Notes under the pieces: generated by a model
The model's input: the letters and a program-made list of their open reading frames with translations, nothing else
Database searches by the model: none
What the model was told of the DNA's origin: nothing
Origin: Actinomycetes bacterium
Lineage (GTDB): Bacteria; Actinomycetota; Acidimicrobiia; Acidimicrobiales; Acidimicrobiaceae
DNA length: 57,372 nt
Direction: 5' to 3'
Assembly (NCBI GenBank): GCA_021850605.1
Contig: JAJZLQ010000135.1
Location: forward strand, 1 to 57,372
Program-made: the position numbers and the translations under genes
Shown: piece after piece, positions 28,457 to 38,508 of the stretch
Layout: every line of letters starts with the position of its first letter
Numbering within the stretch: position 1 is the stretch's first letter

Positions 28457-29369
28457 GAAGAGCAACGTCATTTGGATGGACGGCGAGCTGGTTCCCTGGG
28501 ATCAGGCGAACGTGCACGTGCTGACTCACGGACTCCACTACGGCTCCGGCGTCTTCGAGGGGATACGGGCGTACAAGACGCCCAACGGAACCGCGGTATT
28601 CCGGCTTAAGGACCATGTCGATCGGCTGTATGATTCCGCTCACATCTTCATGATCGATATCCCCTTTCCCAAGGAGACCATCGCGGAGGCCATCCGCTCG
28701 GTCGTTCGCGAGAACGGTCTCGAGGAGTGCTATATCCGCCCGATCGTCTTCCTCGGATACGGCGAGATGGGACTCAACCCGCTGGCCTGCAAGGCCAGCG
28801 TCGCGGTCGCCGCATGGAAATGGGGGACCTACCTGGGCGAGGAGGGTCTGGCCAAGGGCATCCGCATGAAGATCAGCTCGTGGGTGCGCCATAACCCGAA
28901 CTCCCTTCCGCCTGCCGCCAAGGGTACCGGAATGTACATCAACTCCTCCATGGCAAAGGTCGAGGCGGTAAAGGCCGGCTACGACGAAGCCATCCTTCTC
29001 TCCCAGCAGGGGTACGTCTCAGAGTGCACCGGTGAGAACTTGTTCGTGGTGCGTAAGGGCAGGATCCTCACTCCACCCACCTCGGCCGGAGCGCTCGAAG
29101 GAATCACTCAATCCAGCATCATGGCGTTGGCTTCCGACCTTGGATACAAGGTCGAGACGGAGAACATTCTGCGTTCTGACCTCTACACCGCTGACGAGAT
29201 CTTCCTTTGTGGGACAGCCGCCGAAGTTACCCCGGCGACTTCAGTCGACGACCGTGTGGTGGGGGATGGAAAGCCGGGCAGCGTTACCAAGGCGATCCAG
29301 CAGGCTTATTTCTCCGCGGTCCATGGAGAGGATCCACACCACCTCGATTGGCTGGATAATGTCGGCTGA
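28446..29369 (+). CDS. ilvE: Branched-chain amino-acid aminotransferase
   Basis: Class IV PLP transaminase performing the last step to Val, Leu and Ile. The 307 residues include [16 protein letters not shown] near residue 31, the PLP lysine in [20 protein letters not shown] near 157, [11 protein letters not shown] near 195 and [16 protein letters not shown] near 255. The protein is of the E. coli IlvE type. Its start lies inside the end of leuB, and its end overlaps the start of cimA by 11 nt, so all three should be translated together. Confidence 0.95.
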   Translation: MPIEKSNVIWMDGELVPWDQANVHVLTHGLHYGSGVFEGIRAYKTPNGTAVFRLKDHVDRLYDSAHIFMIDIPFPKETIAEAIRSVVRENGLEECYIRPIVFLGYGEMGLNPLACKASVAVAAWKWGTYLGEEGLAKGIRMKISSWVRHNPNSLPPAAKGTGMYINSSMAKVEAVKAGYDEAILLSQQGYVSECTGENLFVVRKGRILTPPTSAGALEGITQSSIMALASDLGYKVETENILRSDLYTADEIFLCGTAAEVTPATSVDDRVVGDGKPGSVTKAIQQAYFSAVHGEDPHHLDWLDNVG

Positions 29370-30963
29370 GATCGACTTCGCGCTTCCCTCCAGCGTCGAC
29401 ATCTACGACACCACGCTGAGGGACGGGTCGCAGCAGGAGGGCATTTCCCTCACCGTCGACGACAAGCTGAGGGTGGCGGAGCAGCTCGACCGCTTGGGAG
29501 TTGCCTTCATCGAGGGGGGTTGGCCGGGAGCGAACCCCAAGGATGCCGAGTTCTTCAGACGCGCCCCACGCGAGCTGAAGTTTGGCATCTCGACCCTGGT
29601 TGCCTTCGGCTCCACCAGGAGGCCGGGTGGCAAGGTCGAGGTCGACGAGACCTTGCGCCACCTGCTCGAGGCGGAGACCGAGGCCGTCTGCATCGTTGCC
29701 AAGTCGTGGGACTACCACGTGACCGAAGCGCTGCGGACAACGCTCGATGAGGGTTTGCGCATGGCTGAGGAGTCGGTGCGCTACCTGGTTGACCAAGGAC
29801 GCCGGGTCTTCTTCGATGCCGAGCACTTTTTTGATGGGTACAAGAACAACCCCGAATTCGCCATGGCCGTCCTTAGGGCCGCCTCGGCCGGTGGTGCTTC
29901 CACCCTGGTGCTTTGCGATACCAATGGGGGATCCCTGCCTCACGAGGTTTCCGGCATCGTCAAGGAGGTGCGTGGCGCGACTGACCTCGAACTCGGCGTG
30001 CACTTTCACAACGACTCCGGGTGCGCCACCGCGAACGCGCTGCTCTCCGTGGAGCTTGGCGTCACCCATGTTCAAGGCTGTATCAATGGATACGGCGAGA
30101 GGACGGGCAACACCGACCTTTCGGTAGCCATACCCAACCTTTCGCTCAAAATGGGAGTGGAGACGGTTCCGCGTGAGCACATCAGGCTGATCTCGTCGGT
30201 ATCGCGGCATGTCGCCGAAGTGGTAAACATCGCGGTTGATCCGCAGAAGCCCTACGTTGGTAACTCCTCCTTCACCCACAAGGCCGGATTGCACGTCAGC
30301 GCGATCGCTCGGCGTAAGGACGCCTACGAACACATCGATCCGGAGGTGGTGGGCAACGGGACCCGCTTCGTCATGTCCGAGATGGCGGGCCGCTCGGCGG
30401 TAGCCATCAAGGCGGGCGAGATGGGCGTCGAGCTCAGCCAGGAGCAGAACGCCACAGTACTCGAGCATCTGAAAACCTTGGAACACCAGGGCTATCACTT
30501 CGAGACCGCGGATGGATCGATGGAGCTCTTGATGCGCGAGGCGGCCGGATGGCATCAGGATTTCTTCGAGTTCGAGTCCTATCGGGTGATCAACGATCTG
30601 CGCGAAGGCGAAAGCCCGACCACCGAGGCCACTGTGAAGCTATGGGTTAACGGCCAGCGCCACATCGCTACAGCCGAAGGCAATGGCCCCGTCAACGCGC
30701 TGGATGCGGCTCTGCGGAAGGCACTTTCGCCCATCTACGAGAAGCTCGGCCTGGTGCACCTTACCGACTTCAAGGTTCGCGTGCTCGACTCCTCCTCCGG
30801 GTCGGGGGCCAAGGTTCGCGTTCTGATCGACTCGTCCGACTCCGACGGCACCTGGACCACGATCGGCGTTTCGCCGAACGTCATCGAGGCCTCGTGGAAG
30901 GCACTCCTAGACTCGATCGTCGTGGGCCTGCTACGCAGCGCGGGGATCTCGCGGCTGCAATGA
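29359..30963 (+). CDS. cimA: (R)-citramalate synthase
   Basis: Condenses pyruvate and acetyl-CoA to citramalate, entering isoleucine synthesis without threonine. The 534 residues resemble LeuA but show the CimA pattern: YDTTLRDGSQQEGISLT near residue 14, FIEGGWPGANPKD near 50, HFHNDSGCATANALLS near 215, NGYGERTGNTDLS near 243, and a C-terminal regulatory domain (about 400-530), usually the site of isoleucine feedback. The ATG at 29359 lies inside ilvE. The Ile-rich leader upstream of this operon supports the isoleucine role. Confidence 0.93.
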   Translation: MSAEIDFALPSSVDIYDTTLRDGSQQEGISLTVDDKLRVAEQLDRLGVAFIEGGWPGANPKDAEFFRRAPRELKFGISTLVAFGSTRRPGGKVEVDETLRHLLEAETEAVCIVAKSWDYHVTEALRTTLDEGLRMAEESVRYLVDQGRRVFFDAEHFFDGYKNNPEFAMAVLRAASAGGASTLVLCDTNGGSLPHEVSGIVKEVRGATDLELGVHFHNDSGCATANALLSVELGVTHVQGCINGYGERTGNTDLSVAIPNLSLKMGVETVPREHIRLISSVSRHVAEVVNIAVDPQKPYVGNSSFTHKAGLHVSAIARRKDAYEHIDPEVVGNGTRFVMSEMAGRSAVAIKAGEMGVELSQEQNATVLEHLKTLEHQGYHFETADGSMELLMREAAGWHQDFFEFESYRVINDLREGESPTTEATVKLWVNGQRHIATAEGNGPVNALDAALRKALSPIYEKLGLVHLTDFKVRVLDSSSGSGAKVRVLIDSSDSDGTWTTIGVSPNVIEASWKALLDSIVVGLLRSAGISRLQ

Positions 30964-31050
30964 TCGACAGGGTGATTTTGGCTCGTGGCCTCGGGGCGGT
31001 AACCTTTAGTGTATAACTTCACATTTTGTTCCAAGTTCCAGGGGGTCTGA

Positions 31051-31548
31051 GTGACACAGCCTGACTACGTCCCGGTCGCTTCTGGATCGCAGCTACGAGC
31101 GGTGGAACCGCTTGCCATTGGCGAGGGCTGGACGCCAACGCGCCCCTCTGAGCTGGCGCCACTGAAGGTATCCGCGATCGAGCAAGGGAAGATGCTCGGC
31201 ACCCCGAGCCCGGACAGTGGTTTTGCACTCAAGCTGGCTCGGATCAGGGTGCACAAGCTGGAATTGGCCGAGGGTGAGCACCTCGAAGATGTGGAGCGCG
31301 CAGTTGGTGCGATCGCCATCAAGCGCGCCGCCCTGTTTTCTCGTGCACCGGTTATCCACGACGTCGACTTCGCCATCACGCTGCTCGGTTACGACGAATC
31401 CGATATTCCGGCCGATGTGCTTGCGCATCGCAAGGCGGTCGTGTCAGGTGTCTCCCACGACTACTTCAAGATGCGCCGCATGCTCGAAGCCATCGGCCCT
31501 GAGACATTGGCGGCGGCAAGCGTTGAGGCCGATCTCTCCCTTTGGTAG
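31051..31548 (+). CDS. Hypothetical protein
   Basis: A 165-residue acidic soluble protein that I cannot assign. It has no signal peptide or membrane segment. The first 60 residues look loosely structured (Pro-rich), and residues 60-165 look helical (KLARIRVHKLELAEGEHLED, then DVLAHRKAVVSGVSHDYFKM). The GTG start is preceded by AGGGGG, and TATAAC at about 31013-31018 could be a -10 box. Codon use matches the neighbouring core genes, so it is probably a real chromosomal gene. Confidence 0.6.
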   Translation: MTQPDYVPVASGSQLRAVEPLAIGEGWTPTRPSELAPLKVSAIEQGKMLGTPSPDSGFALKLARIRVHKLELAEGEHLEDVERAVGAIAIKRAALFSRAPVIHDVDFAITLLGYDESDIPADVLAHRKAVVSGVSHDYFKMRRMLEAIGPETLAAASVEADLSLW

Positions 31549-31599
31549 GGCCGGCACCTTCGCGACAGCGAGCCAGGGGGCGGGGCTAGTCTCGAACGC

Positions 31600-33069
31600 G
31601 TGAGCTCGAGCGAACTTGGAATCTCATCCCTAGGTGTCCTTGACCTGCGCGAGGGGTATCTCCGTGGCGATTACTCGGTCGCCGAGGTGGTCGCGTCTTC
31701 GCTGGCGCGAATAGCTGAGCTGGATAATGGCCCGTTGGGGCTGCGCGCGGTCATTTCCACCATCGAGGCCGGCGTCCCGGCAAGTACCGGAGTAACCGCC
31801 CCGTTCGGCGGCGTGCCAATCCTGCTCAAGGACAATATCGACACGGCCGGCCTGCCTACGACGGCAGGATCGCTGGCGCTAGCCGGCTCCGTTCCTCGCC
31901 GGGAGGCCCCTGTGGTTGGGGCTATCCGGAGGCTCGGCGGCGTAATCGTGGGAAAGACAAACTTGTCAGAGTGGGCCAACATGCGCGGCAGCCATTCTTC
32001 GAGTGGCTGGTCGGCGGTGGGGGGGCAATGCCGTAATCCTCACTGCTTGGACCGGAGCCCGGGGGGCTCCAGCTCAGGCTCGGCAGTTGCGGTCGCTGCT
32101 GGGTATGTGCCGGTGGCAGTGGGGACGGAGACTGACGGGTCGATCCTGTGCCCGGCCGCGCTCAACGGCGTCTTCGGATTCAAGCCGACCCATGGTGCAC
32201 TGCCGACGAAAGGTGTGGTGCCTATCGCGTCCTCTCAAGACACCGTTGGCCTCTTTGCGAGGTCGGCCAAGGATCTCTCTTATACATTCGGAGCGCTTGT
32301 TGACGAGCTGCGAGCCGAGCGTGGCAAGAAAGGCACGTTCGAGGCGGTGCTTGACGGGGCTCGCAAGCGCCCCTTCACGATCGGTGTGCCACGGTCAGGC
32401 TTCTTCGGCTACAGCCCCAAAGCGGACACCGTCTTCGAAGCGGCACTGGAGACGCTGCAACGCGCGGGCATCCAGGTCGTCGACGCAGTGGATGCCAAGA
32501 CCGGCACGGACTTTTCTATAAGCGAAGAGGACGAGCTCGTCGTGCTGATCTGGGAGATGCACCACGATCTGGGGGCTTACCTGGCAGACCGCGGTGTTCC
32601 GGGTGCGGCCTCCATCCAGGAGATCGTCGATTTCAACGCCTCACATCCCAGGGCAGAGCTGGAGTACTTCGGCCAGGAGCATCTCGAGGCGGCGGTGTCC
32701 CTTCATGGGTATACGGAGGCCGGCTACCGGCGCGCTCGGAGCGAGAACCTAAGGCGCGCCGAGGGTGCGATATCGCGCTCCAAGACACTTGGAGAGGTGG
32801 ACGTCCTGTGTGTCCCGACGATGGGACCGGCCTGGACCATCGATCACGTGAACGGTGATTTCGTCTCAGGTGCCGGATACTCGGTTGCCGCAGTTGCCGG
32901 TGCACCCTCGATAAACATTCCAATCGGAGAGGTGAGCGGTCTCCCGGTTGGTATGACCGTCTTCAGTCACGCTTTCGCTGATGCCCAGGTCCTTGCTGCG
33001 GCCGAGCGTATCGCAGAGATTCTGGCGCTGCGGCTTAGCCCCCGCTTTCTTCCTAGTATCGACTCATAG
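31600..33069 (+). CDS. Amidase-signature family hydrolase
   Basis: A Ser-cisSer-Lys amidase of 489 residues. The catalytic Lys is in [18 protein letters not shown] near residue 82. The Gly/Ser-rich signature [20 protein letters not shown] (near 153) carries the cis-Ser, and [17 protein letters not shown] (near 175) carries the nucleophilic Ser. The substrate could be a peptide amide or other amide. It is not a GatA, because gatB and gatC are absent and the C-terminus is unlike GatA. The GTG start has TAGTCT 7 nt upstream, so it may be leaderless. It has no signal peptide. Confidence 0.9.
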   Translation: MSSSELGISSLGVLDLREGYLRGDYSVAEVVASSLARIAELDNGPLGLRAVISTIEAGVPASTGVTAPFGGVPILLKDNIDTAGLPTTAGSLALAGSVPRREAPVVGAIRRLGGVIVGKTNLSEWANMRGSHSSSGWSAVGGQCRNPHCLDRSPGGSSSGSAVAVAAGYVPVAVGTETDGSILCPAALNGVFGFKPTHGALPTKGVVPIASSQDTVGLFARSAKDLSYTFGALVDELRAERGKKGTFEAVLDGARKRPFTIGVPRSGFFGYSPKADTVFEAALETLQRAGIQVVDAVDAKTGTDFSISEEDELVVLIWEMHHDLGAYLADRGVPGAASIQEIVDFNASHPRAELEYFGQEHLEAAVSLHGYTEAGYRRARSENLRRAEGAISRSKTLGEVDVLCVPTMGPAWTIDHVNGDFVSGAGYSVAAVAGAPSINIPIGEVSGLPVGMTVFSHAFADAQVLAAAERIAEILALRLSPRFLPSIDS

Positions 33070-33122
33070 GCTCCAGTTGGCGGAAGCACTGGCGGCGGGG
33101 AGCGACCTAACCGGGAGGCGGA

Positions 33123-33539
33123 GTGAACCACAGCGGTGCTGGAAGTCGACCACGTGGAGGCATGGAATGGCCCCAGCAGTGGACCGTATTGGTCGACCTG
33201 GTGGCCGTTCTGGTTTTCGTCGCGATCGGGCTGTCCGCCCATGGCCACCAGGAGAGCGCTGCCAACCTGGCCGAGGTGTCCGCTCCCTTCCTGGTTGGGG
33301 CACTCGTAGGACATGTCCTGGTGCGCCTTAGGGGGGTGGCCCCGACATCGGCGGCGTCAGGTGTCGTGGTAGTGGCGGCCACCGTAGCCTTCGGCCAGGT
33401 TCTGCGGGTGATATTCGGCCAGGGCACCGCCGTCAGCTTCATTGCGGTCTCGCTCGCCTTTAACACTTTCGTGATGATTGGTTGGAGGCTTGCGTGGGCC
33501 GCCATGCGCCGTGGTGCGCTGACTTCCCGGCGCTCCTGA
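33123..33539 (+). CDS. DUF3054 membrane protein
   Basis: A 138-residue protein with four predicted membrane helices: LVDLVAVLVFVAIGLSAHG, FLVGALVGHVLVRLRG, ASGVVVVAATVAFGQVLRV and FIAVSLAFNTFVMIGWRLAW. The D-x-x-x-V-x-x-F-V-x-I-G start and the TFVMIGWRL end are the DUF3054 pattern, common in Actinobacteria; the function is unknown. It ends 5 nt from the stop of the convergent ABC operon. Confidence 0.85.
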   Translation: MNHSGAGSRPRGGMEWPQQWTVLVDLVAVLVFVAIGLSAHGHQESAANLAEVSAPFLVGALVGHVLVRLRGVAPTSAASGVVVVAATVAFGQVLRVIFGQGTAVSFIAVSLAFNTFVMIGWRLAWAAMRRGALTSRRS

Positions 33540-33544
33540 CCGGC

Positions 33545-34201
33545 TCAGCGCCGTGGCTCGCCGGGGACCACGTGTCCGTGAACCAGCCGGATGACCCGGT
33601 GGCAAGCGGCCGTCACATGCCTATCGTGCGAGGCGACAGCGACGGCGCTGCCCGCGCTTGCCTTGGCGACCAGCAGCTTGATGACCCGGTCCCGGTTCTC
33701 GGGGTCGAGTTCGGAGGTTGGCTCGTCGGCAATTATCACCTCTGGTTCGCCTGCGATGGCGCGGGCCAGGGCGACCCGCTGCTTCTGCCCCCCGGAAAGC
33801 TCCGAGACGAGTCGGTGGCGCGTCCCCGCCAAGCCCACCTCTTCCAGTGCCGTGGAGGCCGCTTCCTCGATCGCAGCGCGAGGCATGCGTCTGGCCTGCA
33901 TCGGTAGAGCCACGTTCTCCTCCGCTGTCAGGAAGGGCATCAATCCATAAGTTTGCAGGATGACCCCGATGGATGCACGCGCTTGCGAACTCCATTCGGC
34001 GACCGGAACCCCGTCCAGCAAGACTTCGCCCTCGTCGGCGGGCATGAGCCCAGCGGCAATGAGCAGCAATGACGTCTTGCCGGAACCCGACGGCCCGGAG
34101 ACGGCGAGCATCTGCCCCGGTCCTACTTCGACGGTGACTCTGTCGAGGATCGTACGCCCGCCGCGGCGATAGGCGATGTTTCGCGCCCGCAGCACGCTCA
34201 T
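33545..34201 (-). CDS. ABC transporter ATP-binding protein (MacB/LolD type)
   Basis: A 218-residue ATPase with Walker A SGPSGSGKTSLL near residue 35, Q-loop GVILQTYGLMPFLTAEEN near 78, signature LSGGQKQRVALARAIA near 132, Walker B VIIADEPTSELD near 154 and switch His in ASHDRHV near 190. The LSGGQ(K/Q)QRVALARAI and ADEPTSELD forms are typical of the FtsE/MacB/LolD group, which partner FtsX-like permeases. It is the last gene of the three-gene operon and overlaps the preceding ATPase by 4 nt. Confidence 0.93.
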   Translation of the reverse strand: MSVLRARNIAYRRGGRTILDRVTVEVGPGQMLAVSGPSGSGKTSLLLIAAGLMPADEGEVLLDGVPVAEWSSQARASIGVILQTYGLMPFLTAEENVALPMQARRMPRAAIEEAASTALEEVGLAGTRHRLVSELSGGQKQRVALARAIAGEPEVIIADEPTSELDPENRDRVIKLLVAKASAGSAVAVASHDRHVTAACHRVIRLVHGHVVPGEPRR

Positions 34202-35055
34202 TTTGGATCCGGGTTCGAATCGCGTGATGGACGTATCACGATCGCTCCACCCTCTTCGGCCATCTCCACCATCGCACCGCGCTCGAATCCCGCCGCCGAC
34301 GTCTCGGGAAGCTGAACCGACCGGTCGGTGCCAACCACCGCGTACCTGGAATCGGCCCGCCTTTCGAACGCAACACGGCCGTCCTGGACCACTACGGTCC
34401 GGGGAAGACGCGCCGCCACCTCTTCGTCGTGCGTGACTATCACGACTGTGGCCCCGATCTCCTGGTTGATGCTGTTCAAGAGGGAGATCACAACTTCCCT
34501 TTCGTCACCTTCGAGCTGGGAGGTGGGCTCGTCGACGAGCAACACTCTCGGGGAACCGGCCATTGCGCTTGCCAGGGCCACACGTTGCTGTTCTCCTCCG
34601 GACATTGTGGCTACGCGCTGGTGCGCGAGCGATGCGAGGCCGAGGCGCTCGAGAAGCTCTTCGGCTGGTGGAGCGCCGGCCACCGCATCGCCCAGGTTGC
34701 GCCGGACCCAGCGCAGATTGTCGAGAGCGGTCGCGTAGGAGAGAAGATTTGCTGAGGGTTCCTGGAGAACCAGGGCCACGTCGTGGGCGCGCATTTCCAT
34801 GATCTGGGTGGGAGCCATTTCCGATACGTGGTAATCCCCGATCCACAGCGATCCGGCGCTCGGGGCGATCAAGCCGCCCATCAGGTTTAGCAAGGTCGAT
34901 TTTCCTGTCCCTGACGCACCCACTAGGGCCACCATTGCGCCCGCATCGATCTCGAGGTCGATCCCGCGCAAGGCGACGAGCGCCCCTTCGGCAGTGGGAT
35001 AGATGTGGAAGAGGTCTTGGCAGGTTATGGGCAGCCCTCCCTGTCGTCTGTTCAC
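34198..35055 (-). CDS. ABC transporter ATP-binding protein with C-terminal extension
   Basis: A second MacB/LolD-type ATPase of 285 residues. Walker A is GASGTGKSTLLNLMGGL near residue 42, the signature is MSGGEQQRVALASAMAG near 150, Walker B is VLLVDEPTSQLEGDE near 172 and the switch His is in VTHDEEVA near 208. About 60 residues after the ATPase core (SRYAVVGTDRSVQLPETSAA) form an extension absent from LolD. Two non-identical ATPases beside one permease suggest a heterodimeric ATPase. It overlaps both neighbours by 4 nt. Confidence 0.92.
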   Translation of the reverse strand: MNRRQGGLPITCQDLFHIYPTAEGALVALRGIDLEIDAGAMVALVGASGTGKSTLLNLMGGLIAPSAGSLWIGDYHVSEMAPTQIMEMRAHDVALVLQEPSANLLSYATALDNLRWVRRNLGDAVAGAPPAEELLERLGLASLAHQRVATMSGGEQQRVALASAMAGSPRVLLVDEPTSQLEGDEREVVISLLNSINQEIGATVVIVTHDEEVAARLPRTVVVQDGRVAFERRADSRYAVVGTDRSVQLPETSAAGFERGAMVEMAEEGGAIVIRPSRDSNPDPK

Positions 35056-38000
35056 TGCGGTGCCACCCGAAGCAGTTCGGGGGCTGCTCGCGCGACGGTG
35101 AGACGGGCCCCAATGGTTGAAAAAGCACCCAGAAGGACAAGCTCGGTGACCATCACCGCCAGCACCAGTGCGGTGGAGATTCCGTAGGTCAGAGCCGGGC
35201 CGGGAGGGAGAGAGGCGAATTCGGGGACGGACGGCAGGGCGACGTCTGTGGCTACCACCGCGGCCAGGGTGCCCACCCCAAGGCCCAGAACCACCACCAC
35301 CATCTGTTCGATCAGGAAGGTCCGTCGGATTATTCGCCGGCCGATTCCGACGGAGATCAGGTCCGCACTCTCAACGCTGCGCCCGCGAACCCGGTTGACG
35401 ATCGCGAAGAGGGTCATGCCAAGAACGAGGATGAGGCCTATCATTGCGCAAACGACGAAGAAGTCGTCCGCGAGCGCCAGGGATGTTCCTCCGAAGGCAC
35501 GAATGACCGAGGCAGGAGCGCGGTCGCCCAGCACTTTGACCTTAAGCGCCGAAAGCGCGGCGAGTAGGCGCGCGTCGGAGGGCAGGTTCGTCCAAATCTG
35601 ATCCACCGCGTTCAGATTGGGCGCCTGCTGCGCAAGGGCGGCCGCGGAGAGGTCGATCATGCTGGCGTTGCCGCCGAGTTCCGGTAAGGCCCGTACCACC
35701 TTGGTGACTTGTGCCTGGAGAACATTGCCATCCAACCCCTGCACACTCAGCTGGCCGAGACTGGTGGTCAAGCCAAGAGCCGACGCCAGGTCTGATGTCG
35801 TCACTGCGGGTATCGATCTGGAGAGGTAAGCGGCGGTCAGTGCCGGCGTCGTGATCACGCCCGCCGGGACGGTGACTGCCAGGCGCAGCGCCCCACCCGC
35901 TCCGGGCTGGGGCGCCGCGCCACCGCCGGCGGTCCAGTTGCCCGCCTGCAGAAAACCTCTGAAGGGCTCTGTGGCACCGTGATCGCCTTGTACCGTCGCC
36001 GAGGTTATATCGAAATTGGCGGACAGCCCCGAGATCCCCTGTACGGAGTTGTCGTTTACCACGCTGACTTCCTGCACGTCGCATGAAGTTGCGCAGCCGC
36101 CGCTCAAATCCAAGCGATAGAGGTGCGTGCCCGCCGCGAGAGGCGGACTCAGTGCTATGACCTCCTGCTGGGAGGTGAGATTGAAAAGGGTTACCTGCAG
36201 CGAGACCGGGCTGTTACTTTTTAGGCCGGCATGGATCTTCAAGAGCAGGGCCCGCGCGCCGGAGATCACCAGGGGCGATCCCGGGCCCTTGGGCTCAAGT
36301 GCCTTGGCGATCGCTCCGGCGCTTCCGGCGTCAAGGCTCCTGGGCCAGTCCATTATGCCTGCCAGCCGGGATGCCTGAACTGCGAGCACGCGCCCGCTGG
36401 CGGCCTGCACCTCGACGACGGCCATGGCGTGTTTCCCGCTTGGGTCCGCACGGCTGACAGCCTGTTCGAGAGTCAGGTTCGGGGGAAGCGCCACATCCAG
36501 AACGTGAGCGGCGCCGACCATGAAATCCGCCTGAAGGGCCCGGTTGTTTGTCGCCGCATTCCAACTCTGCAAGGCGAAGATCGCCACCGCGGTGGCCAGG
36601 GAGACCAGGATCACCTGGCGTACCTGGCCCGAGCGGCGCGCGAGGGAGCGGCTGGAAAGAAAGAGGGCGATGCGAGTCGAGTTTCGGCTAAATCGCTGAG
36701 CCAAGGCAAGGGCAAGGGGAAGGAGCCGGACACCGATGATGCCCGCCGCGATCGCCAGCAAAGCCGGAGAGAGCGCCGCCAGGATGTTGGTCGTGCCGGT
36801 GCTGGATGCACCCGAGTTGACCAGCTCGAAGAAGCCCGCCATCGCGAGCACCACGCCTGCGCCGTCCGCTACCGCGAGCCGGTTCCGCCTCATCCGAGCC
36901 CTCGCTGATTGGCCCTGCGAACCGTGGAAGCGTGACGACAGGAGACCGAGCGAACCGAGTCCGACGGCTGTTGCCGAGCCGATGTACACCGCTACGACCG
37001 CTGCCAAAGCCGTTAGCGTCGGATGCGCGCCGAGATACGCGGGGAAGAGCGGGCCGTACATGAGCAAAATTGCCGCCCATCCAACGGCCAGGCCGACCGG
37101 CACGGCGAGGGTGACAATCGCCAGCGGCTCCAAGGCCGCAGCGCGCAGAAGCGCCATTCGGCGAAATCCCCGCAGCTGGCCGAGGGCGACCTCGGCAGCC
37201 CTTGCGTCGGAGGTGAGGGACACAAGCGAAAAGAGCACCACGAGAGCCAGCGCCACAACCTCGAAGTCCACGATGGCGATCGATCGGGACATCACCCCGC
37301 TCTGGCTGCTTAGGTCTCCGATGACGGCCGTGGTTCTGGTGGAGACGTTCCGCCCGTCGTGGTAGGCGGCGAGGTTCTTCCATCGGGTGTAGTCGGTTTC
37401 GAAGGTCGCAACATCTCCGTAATGGAGCGATCGCGGCTTCATCATGAACGTCGCCGAGTTCGCGGTTGCGTTGACGGGGAGCTCTTGCAGCGTCGCGAAG
37501 TCGGTCACGAACGCGTCAAGCCGGTAAATGCCTTCGGCCGAGGTTGTGCCGAAGCCGAAGTAGTCCACACCCTGCCAGTAAGGTGCATTTGTGGACGGAG
37601 CGCGGTACTCGCCGACCACCCGGAACCGCACCGGGGTGGCTTGGGCCACATAGGTGGAGAAGGCGGATCCCACTTTGACCTGCATCAGCGCCGCTGTTCG
37701 CGTCGACAGCGCTATCTCGTTGACTGCGGACGGGCACCTGCCGGCTGTGAAGGTGAGCTTTGCGCACTGTCCGGTCCGCGCCAGGATGGTCGCTTGGGCG
37801 AACAGGCGCGGATGAGTGAGGGTGAGTTCGGCGCCGGCGGTGTCGGCGAAGATGGGCGTCCCGTACCAGCGGCCCGCCCCATCCCGGCTGATGCGGGTGG
37901 CCAGTGACTGCAACTCGGCCGTTGTCGGGGCGAAATGCACCTGGCCGGCCAAGGCAAGATTGATCGGGCTGATGTCGAGTTGGGTGGTAAGAGGAGAAGC

Positions 38001-38189
38001 CTTATCCAGTAGGCCGCTCAACACCGCTCCTTTTGACGACCGCAGGTAGAGCGGTCCGAGCGCTGCGGCCGCAAAGGCAATAGTGGCGACGAGGAAGAGC
38101 GCAACTGACGCTCCCGCCCTCCAGCGGATCCCGGCCAGCGCAACACGGAGAGCCGGAGCTCTGCTCGTACGCGGGATCGTCTTTGGCAC
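35052..38189 (-). CDS. FtsX-like ABC permease, large
   Basis: A 1045-residue membrane protein with one N-terminal helix (ASVALFLVATIAFAAAALGP, near residue 30), a large outside domain (about 50-310), then several helices (about 310-560). A second outside domain (about 600-900) is followed by three C-terminal helices (FFVVCAMIGLILVLGMTLF, MVVVVLGLGVGTLAAVVATD and YGISTALVLAVMVTELVLL). This is the double FtsX domain arrangement of MacB/LolC-type exporters or mechanotransmitters. It is first in its operon. Two ATPase genes follow with 4-nt overlaps. Lipid, lipoprotein or peptide export is possible; substrate unknown. Confidence 0.88.
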   Translation of the reverse strand: MPKTIPRTSRAPALRVALAGIRWRAGASVALFLVATIAFAAAALGPLYLRSSKGAVLSGLLDKASPLTTQLDISPINLALAGQVHFAPTTAELQSLATRISRDGAGRWYGTPIFADTAGAELTLTHPRLFAQATILARTGQCAKLTFTAGRCPSAVNEIALSTRTAALMQVKVGSAFSTYVAQATPVRFRVVGEYRAPSTNAPYWQGVDYFGFGTTSAEGIYRLDAFVTDFATLQELPVNATANSATFMMKPRSLHYGDVATFETDYTRWKNLAAYHDGRNVSTRTTAVIGDLSSQSGVMSRSIAIVDFEVVALALVVLFSLVSLTSDARAAEVALGQLRGFRRMALLRAAALEPLAIVTLAVPVGLAVGWAAILLMYGPLFPAYLGAHPTLTALAAVVAVYIGSATAVGLGSLGLLSSRFHGSQGQSARARMRRNRLAVADGAGVVLAMAGFFELVNSGASSTGTTNILAALSPALLAIAAGIIGVRLLPLALALAQRFSRNSTRIALFLSSRSLARRSGQVRQVILVSLATAVAIFALQSWNAATNNRALQADFMVGAAHVLDVALPPNLTLEQAVSRADPSGKHAMAVVEVQAASGRVLAVQASRLAGIMDWPRSLDAGSAGAIAKALEPKGPGSPLVISGARALLLKIHAGLKSNSPVSLQVTLFNLTSQQEVIALSPPLAAGTHLYRLDLSGGCATSCDVQEVSVVNDNSVQGISGLSANFDITSATVQGDHGATEPFRGFLQAGNWTAGGGAAPQPGAGGALRLAVTVPAGVITTPALTAAYLSRSIPAVTTSDLASALGLTTSLGQLSVQGLDGNVLQAQVTKVVRALPELGGNASMIDLSAAALAQQAPNLNAVDQIWTNLPSDARLLAALSALKVKVLGDRAPASVIRAFGGTSLALADDFFVVCAMIGLILVLGMTLFAIVNRVRGRSVESADLISVGIGRRIIRRTFLIEQMVVVVLGLGVGTLAAVVATDVALPSVPEFASLPPGPALTYGISTALVLAVMVTELVLLGAFSTIGARLTVARAAPELLRVAPQ

Positions 38190-38349
38190 ACGGCCAGCCT
38201 ATCGTTGGCCGGCGTTCCCTTTCAGGGCGACTGATCCCTAGCGAGGTAGCGGCATCGCAGGTCTGAGCCCAGGTGGGCCGCATTTTGCGTGCCCAAGATC
38301 TTGCCCAAGCTGCCAGGCGTAAGCCGTGTCCCGTTAGAATCTACGCCAG

Positions 38350-38422
38350 GCGCTCGTAGCTTAACGGATAGAGCATCTGACTACGGATCAGAAGGTTGGG
38401 GGTTCGAATCCCTCCGAGCGCG
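38350..38422 (+). tRNA. tRNA-Arg (anticodon ACG)
   Basis: A 73-nt cloverleaf with a perfect 7-bp acceptor stem (GCGCTCG with CGAGCGC), an anticodon stem CTGAC/GATCAG region with loop CTACGGA (anticodon ACG), and the T-loop GGTTCGAATCC. The ACG anticodon reads CGN Arg codons after deamination to inosine. CCA is not encoded. The 3' half probably serves as the attachment site of the integrase encoded 87 nt downstream. Confidence 0.96.
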
Positions 38423-38428
38423 CAAAGG

Positions 38429-38451
38429 AAGCCCAGCTCAGAGCTGGGCTT
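38429..38451 (+). terminator. Terminator after tRNA-Arg
   Basis: A perfect 10-bp stem (38429-38438 with 38442-38451, 3-nt loop) begins 7 nt after the tRNA and is followed by a T-rich stretch (TTAGTCTTTCC). It separates the tRNA from the integrase gene. Confidence 0.8.
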
Positions 38452-38508
38452 TAGTCTTTCCTAAGGCACGACCACACCGGCGTGTCACATATATTTCACA
38501 CTTTGGTC

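Noticed and set aside
34213-34225. GGTTCGAATC, similar to the tRNA T-loop, as a possible second att site
   Set aside because: It lies inside an ABC ATPase gene upstream of the tRNA and lacks the flanking tRNA sequence.
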